Shown here piece after piece: positions 13,808-22,973 of a DNA stretch of 38,745 bases. Position numbers and translations under genes: made by a program. The notes beneath the pieces are model-generated. The model did no database searches, was not told where the DNA came from, and saw only the letters and a program-made list of their open reading frames with translations. Positions within the stretch are counted from its first letter, which is position 1; every line of letters starts with the position of its first letter. Source of the DNA: Cupriavidus basilensis (lineage in GTDB: Bacteria; Pseudomonadota; Gammaproteobacteria; Burkholderiales; Burkholderiaceae); NCBI RefSeq assembly GCF_029335485.1, contig NZ_JARJLM010000676.1:1-38745 (forward strand), given 5' to 3'.

Positions 13808-16225
13808 TCAGTTCACCGGGCGGACGGCGTCCACCGCTGCATTGCCGAGGCTGACGCCCGGCGGCAGCGGCGTGCCGTTGCCCGACCGTGCCTGGGGCTG
13901 CCTTTGCTGCTGCTGCTGCTGCTGCTGCGTTTGCGGCAGCGTCTGTTCCAGCGGTAACGGGCTCGGCACCGGGCCGCGCGAGCGCGGGTCGACGAAGGGC
14001 GACACCGGTGCTTCCGCCGGCGGCAGCACCGGCGTGTTGGTGTCGCGCACCATCATGTTGGGCGAGGTGAATCCTTGCTGCAGGGTGCGCATATAGTCGT
14101 AGCGGTCCTGCGTCAGGCGGTCGGTGGCGCCGGCGGTGCGCATGACATAGGGGCGCAGGAACACCAGCAGGTTGGTCTTGCCGCGGTTCTTGTTCTCGTA
14201 GCGGAACAGGCCGCCGATCAGCGGCAGGTCGCCCAGCCCCGGTACCTTCTGCACGCCGTCGCCGTAGGTGTCTTCGATCAGGCCGCCCAGCACAATGATC
14301 TGGCCGTCGTCCACCAGCACATTGGTCTCGATCGAGCGCACATTGGTGGTCGGGCCCTGGGTCAGGCTGGCGGTGCCTTGCACCACGGACGACGACTCCT
14401 GGTAGATCTGCATCTTGACCAGGCCACCGTCGGTGATCTGCGGCTTGACCCGCAGCGTGATACCGACGTCCTTGCGGTCGAAGGTCTGGAACGGCGTGAC
14501 CGACGCGGCGCCGCCGGTTTGCGCGTAGGAGCCGGTGGTGACCGGGATGTTCTGGCCGATCAGGATCTTGGCTTCCTCGTTCTCCAGCGTGATCAGGTTC
14601 GGGGTGGACAGCAGGTTGACGCTGCCGTCGCTGCCAAGCGCGTGCAGCAGCGCGCCCAGGCCGACGGCCCGGTTGACGATGCCGAGGTTCAGGCCGGCCA
14701 CATCCGGCACCAGCGAGGCGACCGAGGAAATGGCCCCGGTGCCATCTTTTGCGATGGCGGCGGCGGCGCCGGTCAGGTTGATGATGTTCTGGCCACCGGT
14801 GCCGAAATTGGTGCCCGCAAAGACGTTGGTGTTGCTGCTGGTCGATTTGAGCAGGCCTTGCCACTGGATGCCGAGCTGGCCGGTCTGGGTGGAAGACACT
14901 TCCACGATCATCGATTCGATATAGACCTGGGCACGGCGCGCGTCGAGGTCTTCGATCACCGCGCGCAGGTTGCGGTAGACGGGCTCGCTGGCCGTGATGA
15001 TCAGCGAGTTGGTGGCGGGGTCCGCCTGGATGATGCCGCCCGTGGTCGGCAGCGTGTTGGCGGCGAACGAGTTCGAGAAGGCCGAGCCGCCGCCCGCGCC
15101 GAAGCCTGAGCCCGAGCCGCTGCGCGAGGTGCCGGTGGTGCCACCCGTGTACTGGCCGCTGGTCGGCGTCGATGTGTTGAGCAGCCCGGTGTTGCCGGTG
15201 GCGCCGGCGGCGCCCGGTGTGCCGGCCTGGCTGGTGTTGAAGGAGCTGTCGGCTGCCACGATGGCGCGCAGCGTCTGTGCCAGCTTGGTGGCTTCGGCGT
15301 TTTTCAGCGGCACCACCCAGATATTGCCCGGCCGCGCGTAGGGCTGGTCGAGCCGCTCGATCAGCTGGCGGGCCTGCTGCAGGCGCGCCCGGCTGGAGGC
15401 CCGGATCATCAGCGAATTGCTGCGCGGTTCTGCCACCACCGTGGTACGCAGGCTGGCATCGACGCCGGCCGCGCCGCCACCGGCGCCACCGGCAGCACCC
15501 GGGTCCAGCAGCTTTTGCAGCACCTGCGCGGTATCGCTGGCGATGGCGTTCTTGAGCGGCACCAGTTCGATCTCGCCGGTGGCGGGCGCATCGATGGCGG
15601 CGATGATGCGCGCCATGCGCTGCAGGTTCTCGGCGTAGTCGGTGATGACCAGCGTGTTGTTGCCGGGATAGGCGGTGATGGTGTTGTTGGGCGCGATCAT
15701 CGGCCGCAGCACCGGCACCAGGTTGTTGGCCGACTCGTAGTTGAGACGGAACACCTGCGTCACCACCTGGTCGCCGCGCGACCGGCCCTCCCCGATCACG
15801 ATCGGGGAGCCTTGCAGCTTGGCGTCGGCTTCCGGCACCACTTTGGTGAAGCCATTGCTCTCGACCATCGCGTAGCCCTGCATGCGCAGCACCGAGCCCA
15901 GTGTCTCCAGCGCCTGCGAGCGCGACACCGGCTGCTCGGTCACCAGGTTCACCGTGCCCTTGACGCGCGGATCGATCACGAAGTTCTTGCCGGTGGCCTG
16001 ACCCACCGCCTTCACCACCGAATCGAGATCGGCATTGACGAAGTTGAGCACGACCTGGTCCCGGTTGCGCGGGGTCAGGTCGGGCGGCTGGCCGGGGCGA
16101 GCCGCAGGCTGGCTCGGTTGCTGGGCCCATAGCGGCGCCGGCGCCAGCAGGGAGAGGCCGCACAGCAGCGCGGTGGCGCGGGCGCAGCGGGTCTTGAGCG
16201 AAGGTCGAAGGGCTTGGGTTTTCAT
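13808..16225 (-). CDS. gspD: Type II secretion outer-membrane secretin GspD
   Basis: An 805-aa secretin. The signal peptide MKTQALRPSLKTRCARATAL... ends in APLWA before QQ at about residue 35. N0-N3 periplasmic domains follow, with the usual VVNFVNADLDSVVKAVG-like start, and the conserved secretin barrel lies roughly at residues 500-700 (VPVTTGSYAQ, LRVKPQITDGG, VLGGLIEDT). It assembles as a multimeric outer-membrane gate for folded proteins. A Gly/Ser/Thr-rich loop sits near residues 335-395, and the C-terminus carries an eight-Gln run encoded by a trinucleotide repeat. A GTG at 16267 is also in frame, but the ATG at 16225 gives a proper signal peptide. gspN lies 54 bp upstream on the same strand. 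Confidence 0.96.
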   Translation of the reverse strand: MKTQALRPSLKTRCARATALLCGLSLLAPAPLWAQQPSQPAARPGQPPDLTPRNRDQVVLNFVNADLDSVVKAVGQATGKNFVIDPRVKGTVNLVTEQPVSRSQALETLGSVLRMQGYAMVESNGFTKVVPEADAKLQGSPIVIGEGRSRGDQVVTQVFRLNYESANNLVPVLRPMIAPNNTITAYPGNNTLVITDYAENLQRMARIIAAIDAPATGEIELVPLKNAIASDTAQVLQKLLDPGAAGGAGGGAAGVDASLRTTVVAEPRSNSLMIRASSRARLQQARQLIERLDQPYARPGNIWVVPLKNAEATKLAQTLRAIVAADSSFNTSQAGTPGAAGATGNTGLLNTSTPTSGQYTGGTTGTSRSGSGSGFGAGGGSAFSNSFAANTLPTTGGIIQADPATNSLIITASEPVYRNLRAVIEDLDARRAQVYIESMIVEVSSTQTGQLGIQWQGLLKSTSSNTNVFAGTNFGTGGQNIINLTGAAAAIAKDGTGAISSVASLVPDVAGLNLGIVNRAVGLGALLHALGSDGSVNLLSTPNLITLENEEAKILIGQNIPVTTGSYAQTGGAASVTPFQTFDRKDVGITLRVKPQITDGGLVKMQIYQESSSVVQGTASLTQGPTTNVRSIETNVLVDDGQIIVLGGLIEDTYGDGVQKVPGLGDLPLIGGLFRYENKNRGKTNLLVFLRPYVMRTAGATDRLTQDRYDYMRTLQQGFTSPNMMVRDTNTPVLPPAEAPVSPFVDPRSRGPVPSPLPLEQTLPQTQQQQQQQQRQPQARSGNGTPLPPGVSLGNAAVDAVRPVN
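13905..13928 (-). repeat. Trinucleotide (CAG)n run in gspD encoding poly-Gln
   Basis: Eight tandem TGC units on the plus strand encode eight consecutive Gln near the GspD C-terminus. Such tracts can change length by slippage without altering frame. The region lies after the secretin barrel, so moderate variation is probably tolerated. Confidence 0.85.
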
Positions 16226-16279
16226 ATTCGGTCCGGGGCTGCGGGCGGCGGCGCAAAGGGGTTGCACCGGCCGCCGGGG

Positions 16280-17110
16280 TCAGAAGCGCAGCCGTGTCAC
16301 ATTGTCCTCACGTCGTCCCAGCAGGCTCAACAGGCCTACCAATTGCGTGGCGGCGTCGGGGTCGGCGTTGGCCGTGCCCTCGAAGCGCGCCTGGCGGCCC
16401 AGGGTGCCGCTGCCTTGCAGATGCAGCGGCCCCGCGAGGGTGGTCAGTTCCAGCTTGCCCTCGGCTCCGGTCCAGTCGATCTCGGCACGGTAGCTGCCAA
16501 GCGGGCGCAGCCGGCTGACGGCCGATGAAATCTGGTCGAGGCGCAGCGTCAGGTGCCCGTTCGGGCCGGCAGCGCCCGGTTCCCCGGCCCGGCCGAAGAA
16601 GCGGCCTTGCAGCGCGGACCAGTCGATGCGCATCAGTCCGTCGGGCCGCAAGGTATTGAACGGCGCGCCGACGCCCTCGAGCAGGGACGCGGGCAGGCGG
16701 ATGGCGCCAGCCTGCACGGTCCAGCCGAGCGGTGTCACCGCCAGGGCTACCGGGCCGCTCATGGCCTCCGAGTGCGTGACGACCACGCGCAGGGTGCCGG
16801 TCAGCAACGGCCAGAACGCCACCGACCATTGCAGCCGGCCGGGCAGCACGGTGGCCGTCTCGCTGCCCGCGCCGGCCGACAGGGCGAGGGTGGCGCTGCC
16901 GTTCCACAGGGAGCCATCGGCATCGGCCAGAAGCACGCGGCGCTGGCTCTGGCTGGCGATGCCGTCCGCGATCCATGCCGCGGGAAAGGCCGCCAGCATC
17001 GTCAATGCCACGGTGACGCCGCCGAGCGCAATCCAGCCCAGGCGCCGCCAGCCGCCACCAGGGCGGGCGCTGCGGCGGCGGACCAGCCGGAGGGCTTCCA
17101 GGCGTGCCAT
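16280..17110 (-). CDS. gspN: Type II secretion protein GspN
   Basis: A 276-aa protein with a cytoplasmic Arg-rich start (MARLEALRLVRRRSARPGG), one transmembrane helix at about residues 26-46 (LGWIALGGVTVALTMLAAFPAAW), and a periplasmic T2SSN-type domain containing GSLWNGSATL, LPGRLQWSVAFWPLL and the C-terminal GQARFEGTANADPD-like strand. GspN is an optional component associated with the inner-membrane platform; its exact job is unsettled. The start overlaps the gspM stop by one base (TGATG), fixing both ends. Length is within the normal range. Confidence 0.92.
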   Translation of the reverse strand: MARLEALRLVRRRSARPGGGWRRLGWIALGGVTVALTMLAAFPAAWIADGIASQSQRRVLLADADGSLWNGSATLALSAGAGSETATVLPGRLQWSVAFWPLLTGTLRVVVTHSEAMSGPVALAVTPLGWTVQAGAIRLPASLLEGVGAPFNTLRPDGLMRIDWSALQGRFFGRAGEPGAAGPNGHLTLRLDQISSAVSRLRPLGSYRAEIDWTGAEGKLELTTLAGPLHLQGSGTLGRQARFEGTANADPDAATQLVGLLSLLGRREDNVTRLRF

Positions 17111-17727
17111 CAGCCGCGCCCGCCCGGGCTGTTGCCGGGACCTTGCAGGGTGGCTGTGACATTGACCATGGCGGTGGCGCCCACGTAGACGATGCGGGTC
17201 TCGATCACCTTGAGGCGCTGCTGCTGGCGCACGTCCTGCAGCCAGGCTGCCACCGCGCCGAACGGCACCTTGTCGAGCTGGAGCTGCACGCTGTTGTCGC
17301 CGGTGCCTGCCAGGCGCGTGGGCTTGAGGCCGTGCTGGGCGAGGCTTTCCTGCAGCGCCTGCGTCAGCGCCTCGCCGCGTAGCGACGGGGCCGGGCTGGC
17401 AGCCAGGCCACGCGCTTCCTGCGCCAGCGTTTCCATGGCGGCCAGGTCGGTGCGCAACTGCGGCAGGCTGCGTTGCAGCCTGGCGCGGCCGTCGGCGGCG
17501 GGTTCCCACAGGACGGTGTAGCCGATCACCAGCGCCAGCATGGCGCCGCCACCGGCCAGGATGGCCTGTTCGCGCGGGTTGCGCGCCGACCAGAACGCAT
17601 CGAAGCGCTCCTGCCAGCGCCGCGGCACCCGCGGCCGCAGGCGCGCCAGCCGGTCGAAGGCGCGCGCGCGGCCACCCGGGCTGCGCTGGGAGGCGCCGGG
17701 GCCGGGCTTCGAGGCGGTGTTTTTCAT
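17110..17727 (-). CDS. gspM: Type II secretion protein GspM
   Basis: A 205-aa bitopic inner-membrane protein. A basic, disordered N-terminus of about 50 residues includes NPREQAILAGGG, then comes one transmembrane helix near residues 55-75 (AMLALVIGYTVLWEP), a short coiled-coil-like stretch (LQRSLPQLRTDLAAMETLAQEA), and a periplasmic ferredoxin-like domain near 110-190. GspM pairs with GspL to recruit GspE to the membrane. A GTG at 17736 would add three residues; the ATG at 17727 is preferred but neither ribosome-binding site is strong. It lies 23 bp after gspL and overlaps gspN by one base. Confidence 0.92.
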   Translation of the reverse strand: MKNTASKPGPGASQRSPGGRARAFDRLARLRPRVPRRWQERFDAFWSARNPREQAILAGGGAMLALVIGYTVLWEPAADGRARLQRSLPQLRTDLAAMETLAQEARGLAASPAPSLRGEALTQALQESLAQHGLKPTRLAGTGDNSVQLQLDKVPFGAVAAWLQDVRQQQRLKVIETRIVYVGATAMVNVTATLQGPGNSPGGRG

Positions 17728-17750
17728 CAGGTTCACTTGGCGGTCCGCGC

Positions 17751-19169
17751 TTACAGGCTGGGCTTGATCGACCAGCGCGTGCCGGCTGGTGCATTGCCGC
17801 GCGAGGCGTCGGGCGGGCTCTTGTCTTCTTCCATCGCCAGCCCCGATTGGCGCGCCGCGTTACGCAGCGCGTCGGTGTCGGTGCCGGGCTTGAGGGTGGC
17901 GAACAGGGTGCGGCCACGGTATTCGAGCGCGAGCAGCGCGTCCGGCGCGAGCTGGTGCGCGGCCTGGCCGAAGCGGTCCGCCAGCGGCAGGAAGTCGTCC
18001 GGCGTGCTGCGCCCGCTGGCCAGGCGAAGCTGGTCGACCTGGCGTTGCATCTGCAGTGGCGGGTCGATCACCACAGGGATCTGAGGAAAGGCGCTGCGCA
18101 GCGTCTGTTCCTGTCCGGCCACCAGGCGTTTTTCTTCCTGGCGCAGCATCAGCCAGTGGACGTTCATGCCGATCAGCTGCACCACGAGCAGGGCCGCCGC
18201 CAGCGCCAGCGGCAGGCGCCACGCCGCCAGGTTCCAGCGATCGGCCCGGCCCTGGGCGAATTCGAATTGCGCCAGGTCGAGCGAGGGGTCGCGCAGGGTG
18301 GCCTGCGCACCGTCGATCCACACCTGCCAGTCGAGCGGGCGCGCACCCTGGGGCGCCGCCTGCGTCATCGCCGCCGGCGAGGCGTACCAGTCGCCGGCGG
18401 GGGCGAGTCCTTGCCAGGCCTTGAGCGCATCGTCGCCGAGCAGCAGGCCATAACCGGCGTGCTCGCCGCTGCGCACGGTCAACTGCCAGTAGCCGGGCAG
18501 TCCGGCCGGCGCCGGTACGCCCTCCGCTTCAAACAGGGGGGACGCTGTCGGGGTGGCGGCTTCCAGTGCCAGGGCCGCCATGGCGGCCATGTCCGTGTCC
18601 GATGCGGCGGGCGCATCGGTGCCGGCGGCGGCGGTGCCCGCCAGCGCCGAGGGCGCCGCGGCTTGAGGCAGCGGCAGGCATAACTGCGCCGGCAGCACAT
18701 GGCGGCGGCGGTGCCGATGTTCGGCGAAGGCGTCCAGCACGGCGCGCAGCCAGGCGCGGTCGGCCACCATCAGCAAGCGCCGGCGGGAAGCGGCGGCGGC
18801 TTTGCCCGGCAGCGCATCGAGGGCGGGACCCACGGCGATGTGACAGGGCTGGGCGTCGGTGGCGAGCACGTCCTCGACCAGGTTCGGCAGCGCGAGCTTG
18901 AGCCGTGCCGGCGCCAGCGGCGGCACCACGGCGCCGGTCAGCAGCACGTCGCTGGCTGCCATGATCAGGACCAGGCGCTCGGCGGCGGGCAGTTCGGCGA
19001 TCGGGGCGTGGCCTTCGCGCAACAGCTGGGGGGCCGCCTGCGGGCCATGCCGGCGGTCGCGGTCGGCGACGGCCGTGCGCACCAGCGCAAACGGCAGGGC
19101 GCCGAAATGCCAGGGTTGAGGCTGGTCATGTGGCCGGTGCGGCAGGCGGACGTACAGGGTGGTGCTCAA
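17751..19169 (-). CDS. gspL: Type II secretion protein GspL, TTG start
   Basis: A 472-aa bitopic protein. The N-terminal cytoplasmic actin-like domain (about residues 1-290) begins MSTTLYVRLP; the single transmembrane helix is near 320-340 (LPLALAAALLVVQLIGMNVHWL); the rest is the periplasmic GspL C-terminal domain (LEYRGRTLFATLKPGTDTDALR). GspL binds GspE in the cytoplasm and GspM in the membrane. The only start that keeps the conserved N-terminus is a TTG at 19169, preceded by AAGGAA at a usable distance; this may hold translation low. It begins after a 376-bp gap from gspK, so it may have its own promoter. Confidence 0.93.
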   Translation of the reverse strand: MSTTLYVRLPHRPHDQPQPWHFGALPFALVRTAVADRDRRHGPQAAPQLLREGHAPIAELPAAERLVLIMAASDVLLTGAVVPPLAPARLKLALPNLVEDVLATDAQPCHIAVGPALDALPGKAAAASRRRLLMVADRAWLRAVLDAFAEHRHRRRHVLPAQLCLPLPQAAAPSALAGTAAAGTDAPAASDTDMAAMAALALEAATPTASPLFEAEGVPAPAGLPGYWQLTVRSGEHAGYGLLLGDDALKAWQGLAPAGDWYASPAAMTQAAPQGARPLDWQVWIDGAQATLRDPSLDLAQFEFAQGRADRWNLAAWRLPLALAAALLVVQLIGMNVHWLMLRQEEKRLVAGQEQTLRSAFPQIPVVIDPPLQMQRQVDQLRLASGRSTPDDFLPLADRFGQAAHQLAPDALLALEYRGRTLFATLKPGTDTDALRNAARQSGLAMEEDKSPPDASRGNAPAGTRWSIKPSL

Positions 19170-19545
19170 GGTTTCCTTGCTACAGCGCCAACTACGGCGT
19201 CAATGAACGATAGCGGGAGGCGGGTGACCTGTGCAGCGGACCGCGCCGCATGCATGACAGACGCCGGCTGCAAAACGGCCGGTGGCCAGGACAGGCGGGC
19301 GCGCGGGTCCTTGGACTACCGCTTCCGCCGGGCCGGAGCATACCTTGCCTGTGTGACGAAATGGCGTCAATACGTATCTGTCTGAAGCTGAGTCTCAAAC
19401 GCCCGCGATGCCCGCGGGGAGACGTTTGCGGGTCGTCGAGGGCTTCCGTTACCCGCCAGACTTTACCCGTATCCCCCGGGGCGATCCGGCAGCATCATCC
19501 CAAATCCCGCCAGCCGGCGCAGCCAGTCCGGCGAGGGGTTGCGGG
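19170..19545. other. Gap inside the gsp cluster between gspK and gspL
   Basis: 376 bp without a supportable gene, unlike the 0-54 bp spacings elsewhere in the cluster. It contains the palindrome TGACG-AAATGG-CGTCA at 19354-19369. On the minus strand this includes TTGACG (19370-19365), a possible -35, but the nearest -10-like TATGCT is 22 bp on, too far for a standard promoter. Short open frames here look like chance. Confidence 0.6.
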
Positions 19546-20580
19546 CTAGCGCTGCTGGGGCATGCGGTCGATGTCGCGTACCCACACCACCCGGGTGGTG
19601 TTGGCGTTGCCCAGCACTTCGCCACGGTAGACCAGCGAGACCTGCATGCGGCTGGCGCGCTCGTGGCGGATCAGCCCGTAGATCAGGAAGTAATGGCTGC
19701 GTACGTCGAGCGTGCCGGTGGCGGTGTTGGGGTCGGCCTGCGGCGCCAGCGTGCGCAGTTGCGTCTGCACGTCGCCCACGTTGTTGAAATAGGCGCGGTC
19801 GCGCTGGCGCACCAGTTCGCGGGCGCGGTCCAGCGGCAGTTTGTCGATCACCGCCGCCAGCACTTCCGCGTCGGCGGTATTGGCATTGACCAGGGTGCGC
19901 TCGGGCAACACGTCGACAAAGGGGGTGAGGATCTCCACGATTTCCGGCGTGTAGCCCGGGATGGCGAGCAGATCGCGTGTGTCATCCGGCGCGCGCAGCC
20001 CGCGCTGGCTGTCGCTGCCGCCGCCGGCCGCGCTGACAAGGTAGCGCGCGGTCGGGTCGGCCAGCGCTGCGTTCAGGCCCAGCGTCTGCAGCAGGCGGCG
20101 ATAGACCTCCAGGCTGGCGGTATCGACGGTGGCGATCCGGCCCTGCGATTCGCTGGCGGTCCACAGCACGAGGTTGGTGAGGTTGAAGCGGGCCTGCGCG
20201 TCGAGGATGCGGCCCGACAGGAAGGAGGTCTCGCCATCCTGGTCGGTACGCAGCGCGGCGCCGAGGAAGTCGGACAGGCGGGTCTCGGCGATCGGTACGG
20301 CCCAGGGCTCGCCCAGCTGGTCCACGCTGGTGCGGCGCTGGTCGTCACGCAGGATCAGGCGGGCCCAGTCCACCGCGGCGCGTTCGATCCAGGCCGCCTG
20401 GGCCAGCAGGCGCTGGTTCTCGATCGAGCGGATCTGTACCTGCTGGCGCCACAGCATGCCGGAGACCACGACCACGGCCAGCGTCACCACCAGGAGCGCG
20501 GTCACCACGGCGGCACCGCGCTGGCGGCGGCGCCTGGGTGCACGCAAGGCGTGGCGGGTGGCAGGGTGCTTGCTGCTCAT
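19546..20580 (-). CDS. gspK: Type II secretion minor pseudopilin GspK
   Basis: A 344-aa protein, the large tip pseudopilin. The prepilin cleavage site is in RQRG/AAVVTALLVVTLAVVVV at about residue 22; the fifth mature position is Thr, not Glu, as is usual for GspK and consistent with it capping the pseudopilus. The globular part contains the GspK helical domain (LLQTLGLNAALADPTARYL, LLAIPGYTPEIVEILTPFVDVLPERTLVNANTADAEVL). It forms the tip with GspI and GspJ. The ATG at 20580 overlaps the gspJ stop as ATGA. Confidence 0.96.
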   Translation of the reverse strand: MSSKHPATRHALRAPRRRRQRGAAVVTALLVVTLAVVVVSGMLWRQQVQIRSIENQRLLAQAAWIERAAVDWARLILRDDQRRTSVDQLGEPWAVPIAETRLSDFLGAALRTDQDGETSFLSGRILDAQARFNLTNLVLWTASESQGRIATVDTASLEVYRRLLQTLGLNAALADPTARYLVSAAGGGSDSQRGLRAPDDTRDLLAIPGYTPEIVEILTPFVDVLPERTLVNANTADAEVLAAVIDKLPLDRARELVRQRDRAYFNNVGDVQTQLRTLAPQADPNTATGTLDVRSHYFLIYGLIRHERASRMQVSLVYRGEVLGNANTTRVVWVRDIDRMPQQR

Positions 20581-21293
20581 AGGCCGGTCATGCAGATTTT
20601 CTGGAAGCGCCGCGGCGTATCGCCGTCGCCCATGCGCGCCGTCAGGGTCAGCTCGATCGCGCGCACGGCCGTGGTGGCCACGCCGAGGCTCGCGCTGGCC
20701 CCCGAGGCTGCCGCCGCGCTGGCGCTGGCATTGCCGCTGAGCAGGATGGCGGCGATGCGGCCGTTCTCGGTCTGCCAGCCGCCGGGCTCGATCCAGGTGC
20801 GCGCCGACAGGCTCTGGGCATCGCCGACCAGCGCCCGCGCCAGGTTGCCGCCGCTGTCGGGCTGGCGCAGCGTGATCAAGGCTGCCTGCACGGCGCTACG
20901 GTTGTCGGCCGGCGGGCTGGCCGCGCGTACCACGGTATTGCCGTCGAGACGGTAGGCGACCACTTGCCACTGCGTCGGGCGGCCCTCGTCGCGGCGGTCG
21001 CGCACCATCAGCAACTGGCCGTTGCCGAGCTCGACAGGGCTGCGCTGCAGCAGCGCCGGGCTGGAGAGATGTTCGCAGTCGGCCTGGAACTGGCCATATA
21101 GCAGCTTCAGTGTGTTGAGGCGGCTATCGTGGTCGGTCAGGCGCTCCCGGCCGCGTATCATCGCATCCAGCCCGCGCCACGCGATCACGGCGATCACCGC
21201 GAGCAAGGTGATGGCCACCAGCATTTCCAGCAACGTGAAGCCGCGCGTGGCGACGGCGTTGCAAGGCCGTTCAGAGCAGGTTGCGCGTTTCAT
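20577..21293 (-). CDS. gspJ: Type II secretion minor pseudopilin GspJ
   Basis: A 238-aa minor pseudopilin with an 18-residue leader ending in ATRG before FTLLEMLVAITLLAVIAVIAW; Glu5 of the mature protein is present. The globular domain contains the GspJ pattern RLNTLKLLYGQFQADCEHLSS and a C-terminal region ending CMTGL. An upstream in-frame start at 21359 is possible, but the ATG at 21293 gives a normal leader. The gene overlaps gspI by 23 bp and gspK by 4 bp. Confidence 0.95.
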   Translation of the reverse strand: MKRATCSERPCNAVATRGFTLLEMLVAITLLAVIAVIAWRGLDAMIRGRERLTDHDSRLNTLKLLYGQFQADCEHLSSPALLQRSPVELGNGQLLMVRDRRDEGRPTQWQVVAYRLDGNTVVRAASPPADNRSAVQAALITLRQPDSGGNLARALVGDAQSLSARTWIEPGGWQTENGRIAAILLSGNASASAAAASGASASLGVATTAVRAIELTLTARMGDGDTPRRFQKICMTGL

Positions 21294-21711
21294 TGGGAAC
21301 GATGGTGACGAGCCAGGCCAGGCGCACGGATTTGTCGGCGCCGGACGGGTAGACCGCAATCTCGACGCGGCGGAAAGAGGGATTGGGCGTGCTCGACACG
21401 GATTCTTCGCAATACAGCTCGATGCCGCCTTGCGGACAGGCGTAGCCGCGCGTGCCCGGTTCGGGCCAGGTCTTGGACAGGCGCAGCGTGGAGAGATGGT
21501 TCTCGGCGCTCCACTCGGCCAGCATGCGGGTCTGCAGGGCGGATCCCGCCTCGATCATCGATCCCATCGCGCGCATGGCGGCGGTCAGCGCCACGGCCAG
21601 GATGGTCAGGGCGACCAGCACTTCGATCAGCGTGAAGCCGCGCGCGGCCTGGCGCGGCGATGGGGAGGGTGCGCGGGGGGAACGCCGGCGCAATGGCAGG
21701 TGCAACCTCAT
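21271..21711 (-). CDS. gspI: Type II secretion minor pseudopilin GspI
   Basis: A 146-aa minor pseudopilin. The basic leader of about 24 residues is cleaved in [20 protein letters not shown], with Glu5 present. The C-terminal domain has RRVEIAVYP near residue 115, typical for GspI, and a Cys pair that may form a disulfide (CPQ, YCEE). GspI nucleates the tip complex with J and K. The start codon overlaps the gspH stop as ATGA. Confidence 0.95.
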   Translation of the reverse strand: MRLHLPLRRRSPRAPSPSPRQAARGFTLIEVLVALTILAVALTAAMRAMGSMIEAGSALQTRMLAEWSAENHLSTLRLSKTWPEPGTRGYACPQGGIELYCEESVSSTPNPSFRRVEIAVYPSGADKSVRLAWLVTIVPNETRNLL

Positions 21712-22220
21712 TGCATGCTGGCGAAGTAGCGGCCGGAGCCGTCGCCGGTCACGTCGACGCGGATGTCGCCGCGCACCAGCACCACGCGCTGGGGGCCGTC
21801 GATCGGTTCGCGCCCGAACACCAGGCGCGCGCCCTTGTTGCCGCTTCCGCCTTCGGTCACCGCCACGCTGTCGAGTTGCAGGCGCCAGCGGGTGGGGGCG
21901 AATACATCGCGGGTCAGGGCGGTCCAGCCGGCGGGCGTGCCTTCCAGGAAGCGCCAGCCGCCGGCGTCGGCCTCCCAGGCGATCGGCCGGGCCCGCAACT
22001 GGGCCTCCTCCTGCGCCAGCTCGAAGAGCCGCGCGATGCGTTGCCCGTCATCCAGTACGCGGCCACGCTCATTGGGGGAGGCATTGACGGCCACCAGCGA
22101 GATCACGATGCCGGCGATCACCATCACCACCAGCAGTTCCAGCAGGGTAAAGCCGCGGCTGCCGGGCGCGCGTGGCCGCGCCTGCGGCCAGGTGTCGATG
22201 GTTGCGCGCCCGGCCAGCAT
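21708..22220 (-). CDS. gspH: Type II secretion minor pseudopilin GspH
   Basis: A 170-aa minor pseudopilin. The leader of about 23 residues is cleaved in SRG/FTLLELLVVMVIAGIVISLVAV, Glu5 present. It carries the GspH signature RIARLFELAQEEAQLRARPIAWE after the pilin helix. The open frame extends further upstream, but the ATG at 22220 with AAGGA upstream lies 13 bp after the gspG stop and fits the family. GspH links the GspIJK tip to the GspG shaft. Confidence 0.95.
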   Translation of the reverse strand: MLAGRATIDTWPQARPRAPGSRGFTLLELLVVMVIAGIVISLVAVNASPNERGRVLDDGQRIARLFELAQEEAQLRARPIAWEADAGGWRFLEGTPAGWTALTRDVFAPTRWRLQLDSVAVTEGGSGNKGARLVFGREPIDGPQRVVLVRGDIRVDVTGDGSGRYFASMQ

Positions 22221-22233
22221 TGCCGATGGTTCC

Positions 22234-22704
22234 TTATTCCCAGTTGCCGATATCGGCGTCGTTGCCGGTGCCGCCGGCCTGGCCGTCTGCGCCAAAGCTG
22301 AACACGTCGATCTCGCCGCGCACGCCCGGGTTCAGGTACTGGTAGGGATGGCCCCAGGGATCCTTGGGCAGTTTTTCCAGGTAACCACCGCCCTTCCAGT
22401 TGTTGGGAATCGGCTCGGTGGTGGGCTTGGCCACCAGCGCGGCGAGGCCCTGCTCGGTGGTGGGATAGCGGCTGTTGTCGAGACGGTAGAGCTTGAGCGC
22501 CTGCATGATGGAGGAGATGTCCTGGCGTGCGGCGACGATGCGGGCTTCATCGGGTCGGCTCATGATCTTCGGGACCACCAGCGCGGCCAGCACGCCAAGG
22601 ATCACGATCACGACCATGATTTCGATCAGGGTAAAGCCGCGGGCGCTGCGGCGGCCGAGGCGGCGGGAAGAGTCGGAGAAGTTGGCAACGATCCTACGCA
22701 TCAT
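22234..22704 (-). CDS. gspG: Type II secretion major pseudopilin GspG
   Basis: A 156-aa major pseudopilin, the shaft subunit. The leader [19 protein letters not shown]... is cleaved in [27 protein letters not shown]. It has the invariant DPWGHPYQY and the C-terminal calcium-binding loop [19 protein letters not shown], whose Asp residues bind calcium in PulG-type pilins. Two adjacent ATGs at 22704 and 22701 are candidates; AAGG lies six bases from the first. It is the first gene of the minus-strand run, divergent from gspC; the promoter should lie between 22705 and 22973, where TATACT (minus strand, about 22799) is a possible -10 with no good -35. Confidence 0.97.
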   Translation of the reverse strand: MMRRIVANFSDSSRRLGRRSARGFTLIEIMVVIVILGVLAALVVPKIMSRPDEARIVAARQDISSIMQALKLYRLDNSRYPTTEQGLAALVAKPTTEPIPNNWKGGGYLEKLPKDPWGHPYQYLNPGVRGEIDVFSFGADGQAGGTGNDADIGNWE

Positions 22705-22973
22705 GGTTAGCCTTATGGAATATCTGGCGGATCGCCCGCCGTTCCTGCTCGTCGTACACGGGGCGGCGATCCAGTCGGTCAAACAGTATAACCGCCACTT
22801 CATGACGGCTTCGTGAGCGGGTGCCTGCATGTTCACCCGCATCCGGCTGCCGGGGCGGCGGCGGGGTGCCGCCCTCTCGGGCACCGGCCCCGTGCCGCGT
22901 CGGCTTGCGAGGGGCAGACAGTTGTCATGTGGCTCTGGTAGGCTTGGCGTTTTGATGCCCAGCAGCTACCTTC

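Noticed and set aside
12246-14096. A 616-aa plus-strand frame opposite gspE and gspD
   Set aside because: Composition is His/Arg/Gln-rich noise typical of antisense frames in high-GC genes; the minus-strand genes show complete catalytic motifs.
16226-16267. Extended gspD start with GTG at 16267
   Set aside because: It would put 14 extra residues before the signal peptide; ATG at 16225 fits the family.
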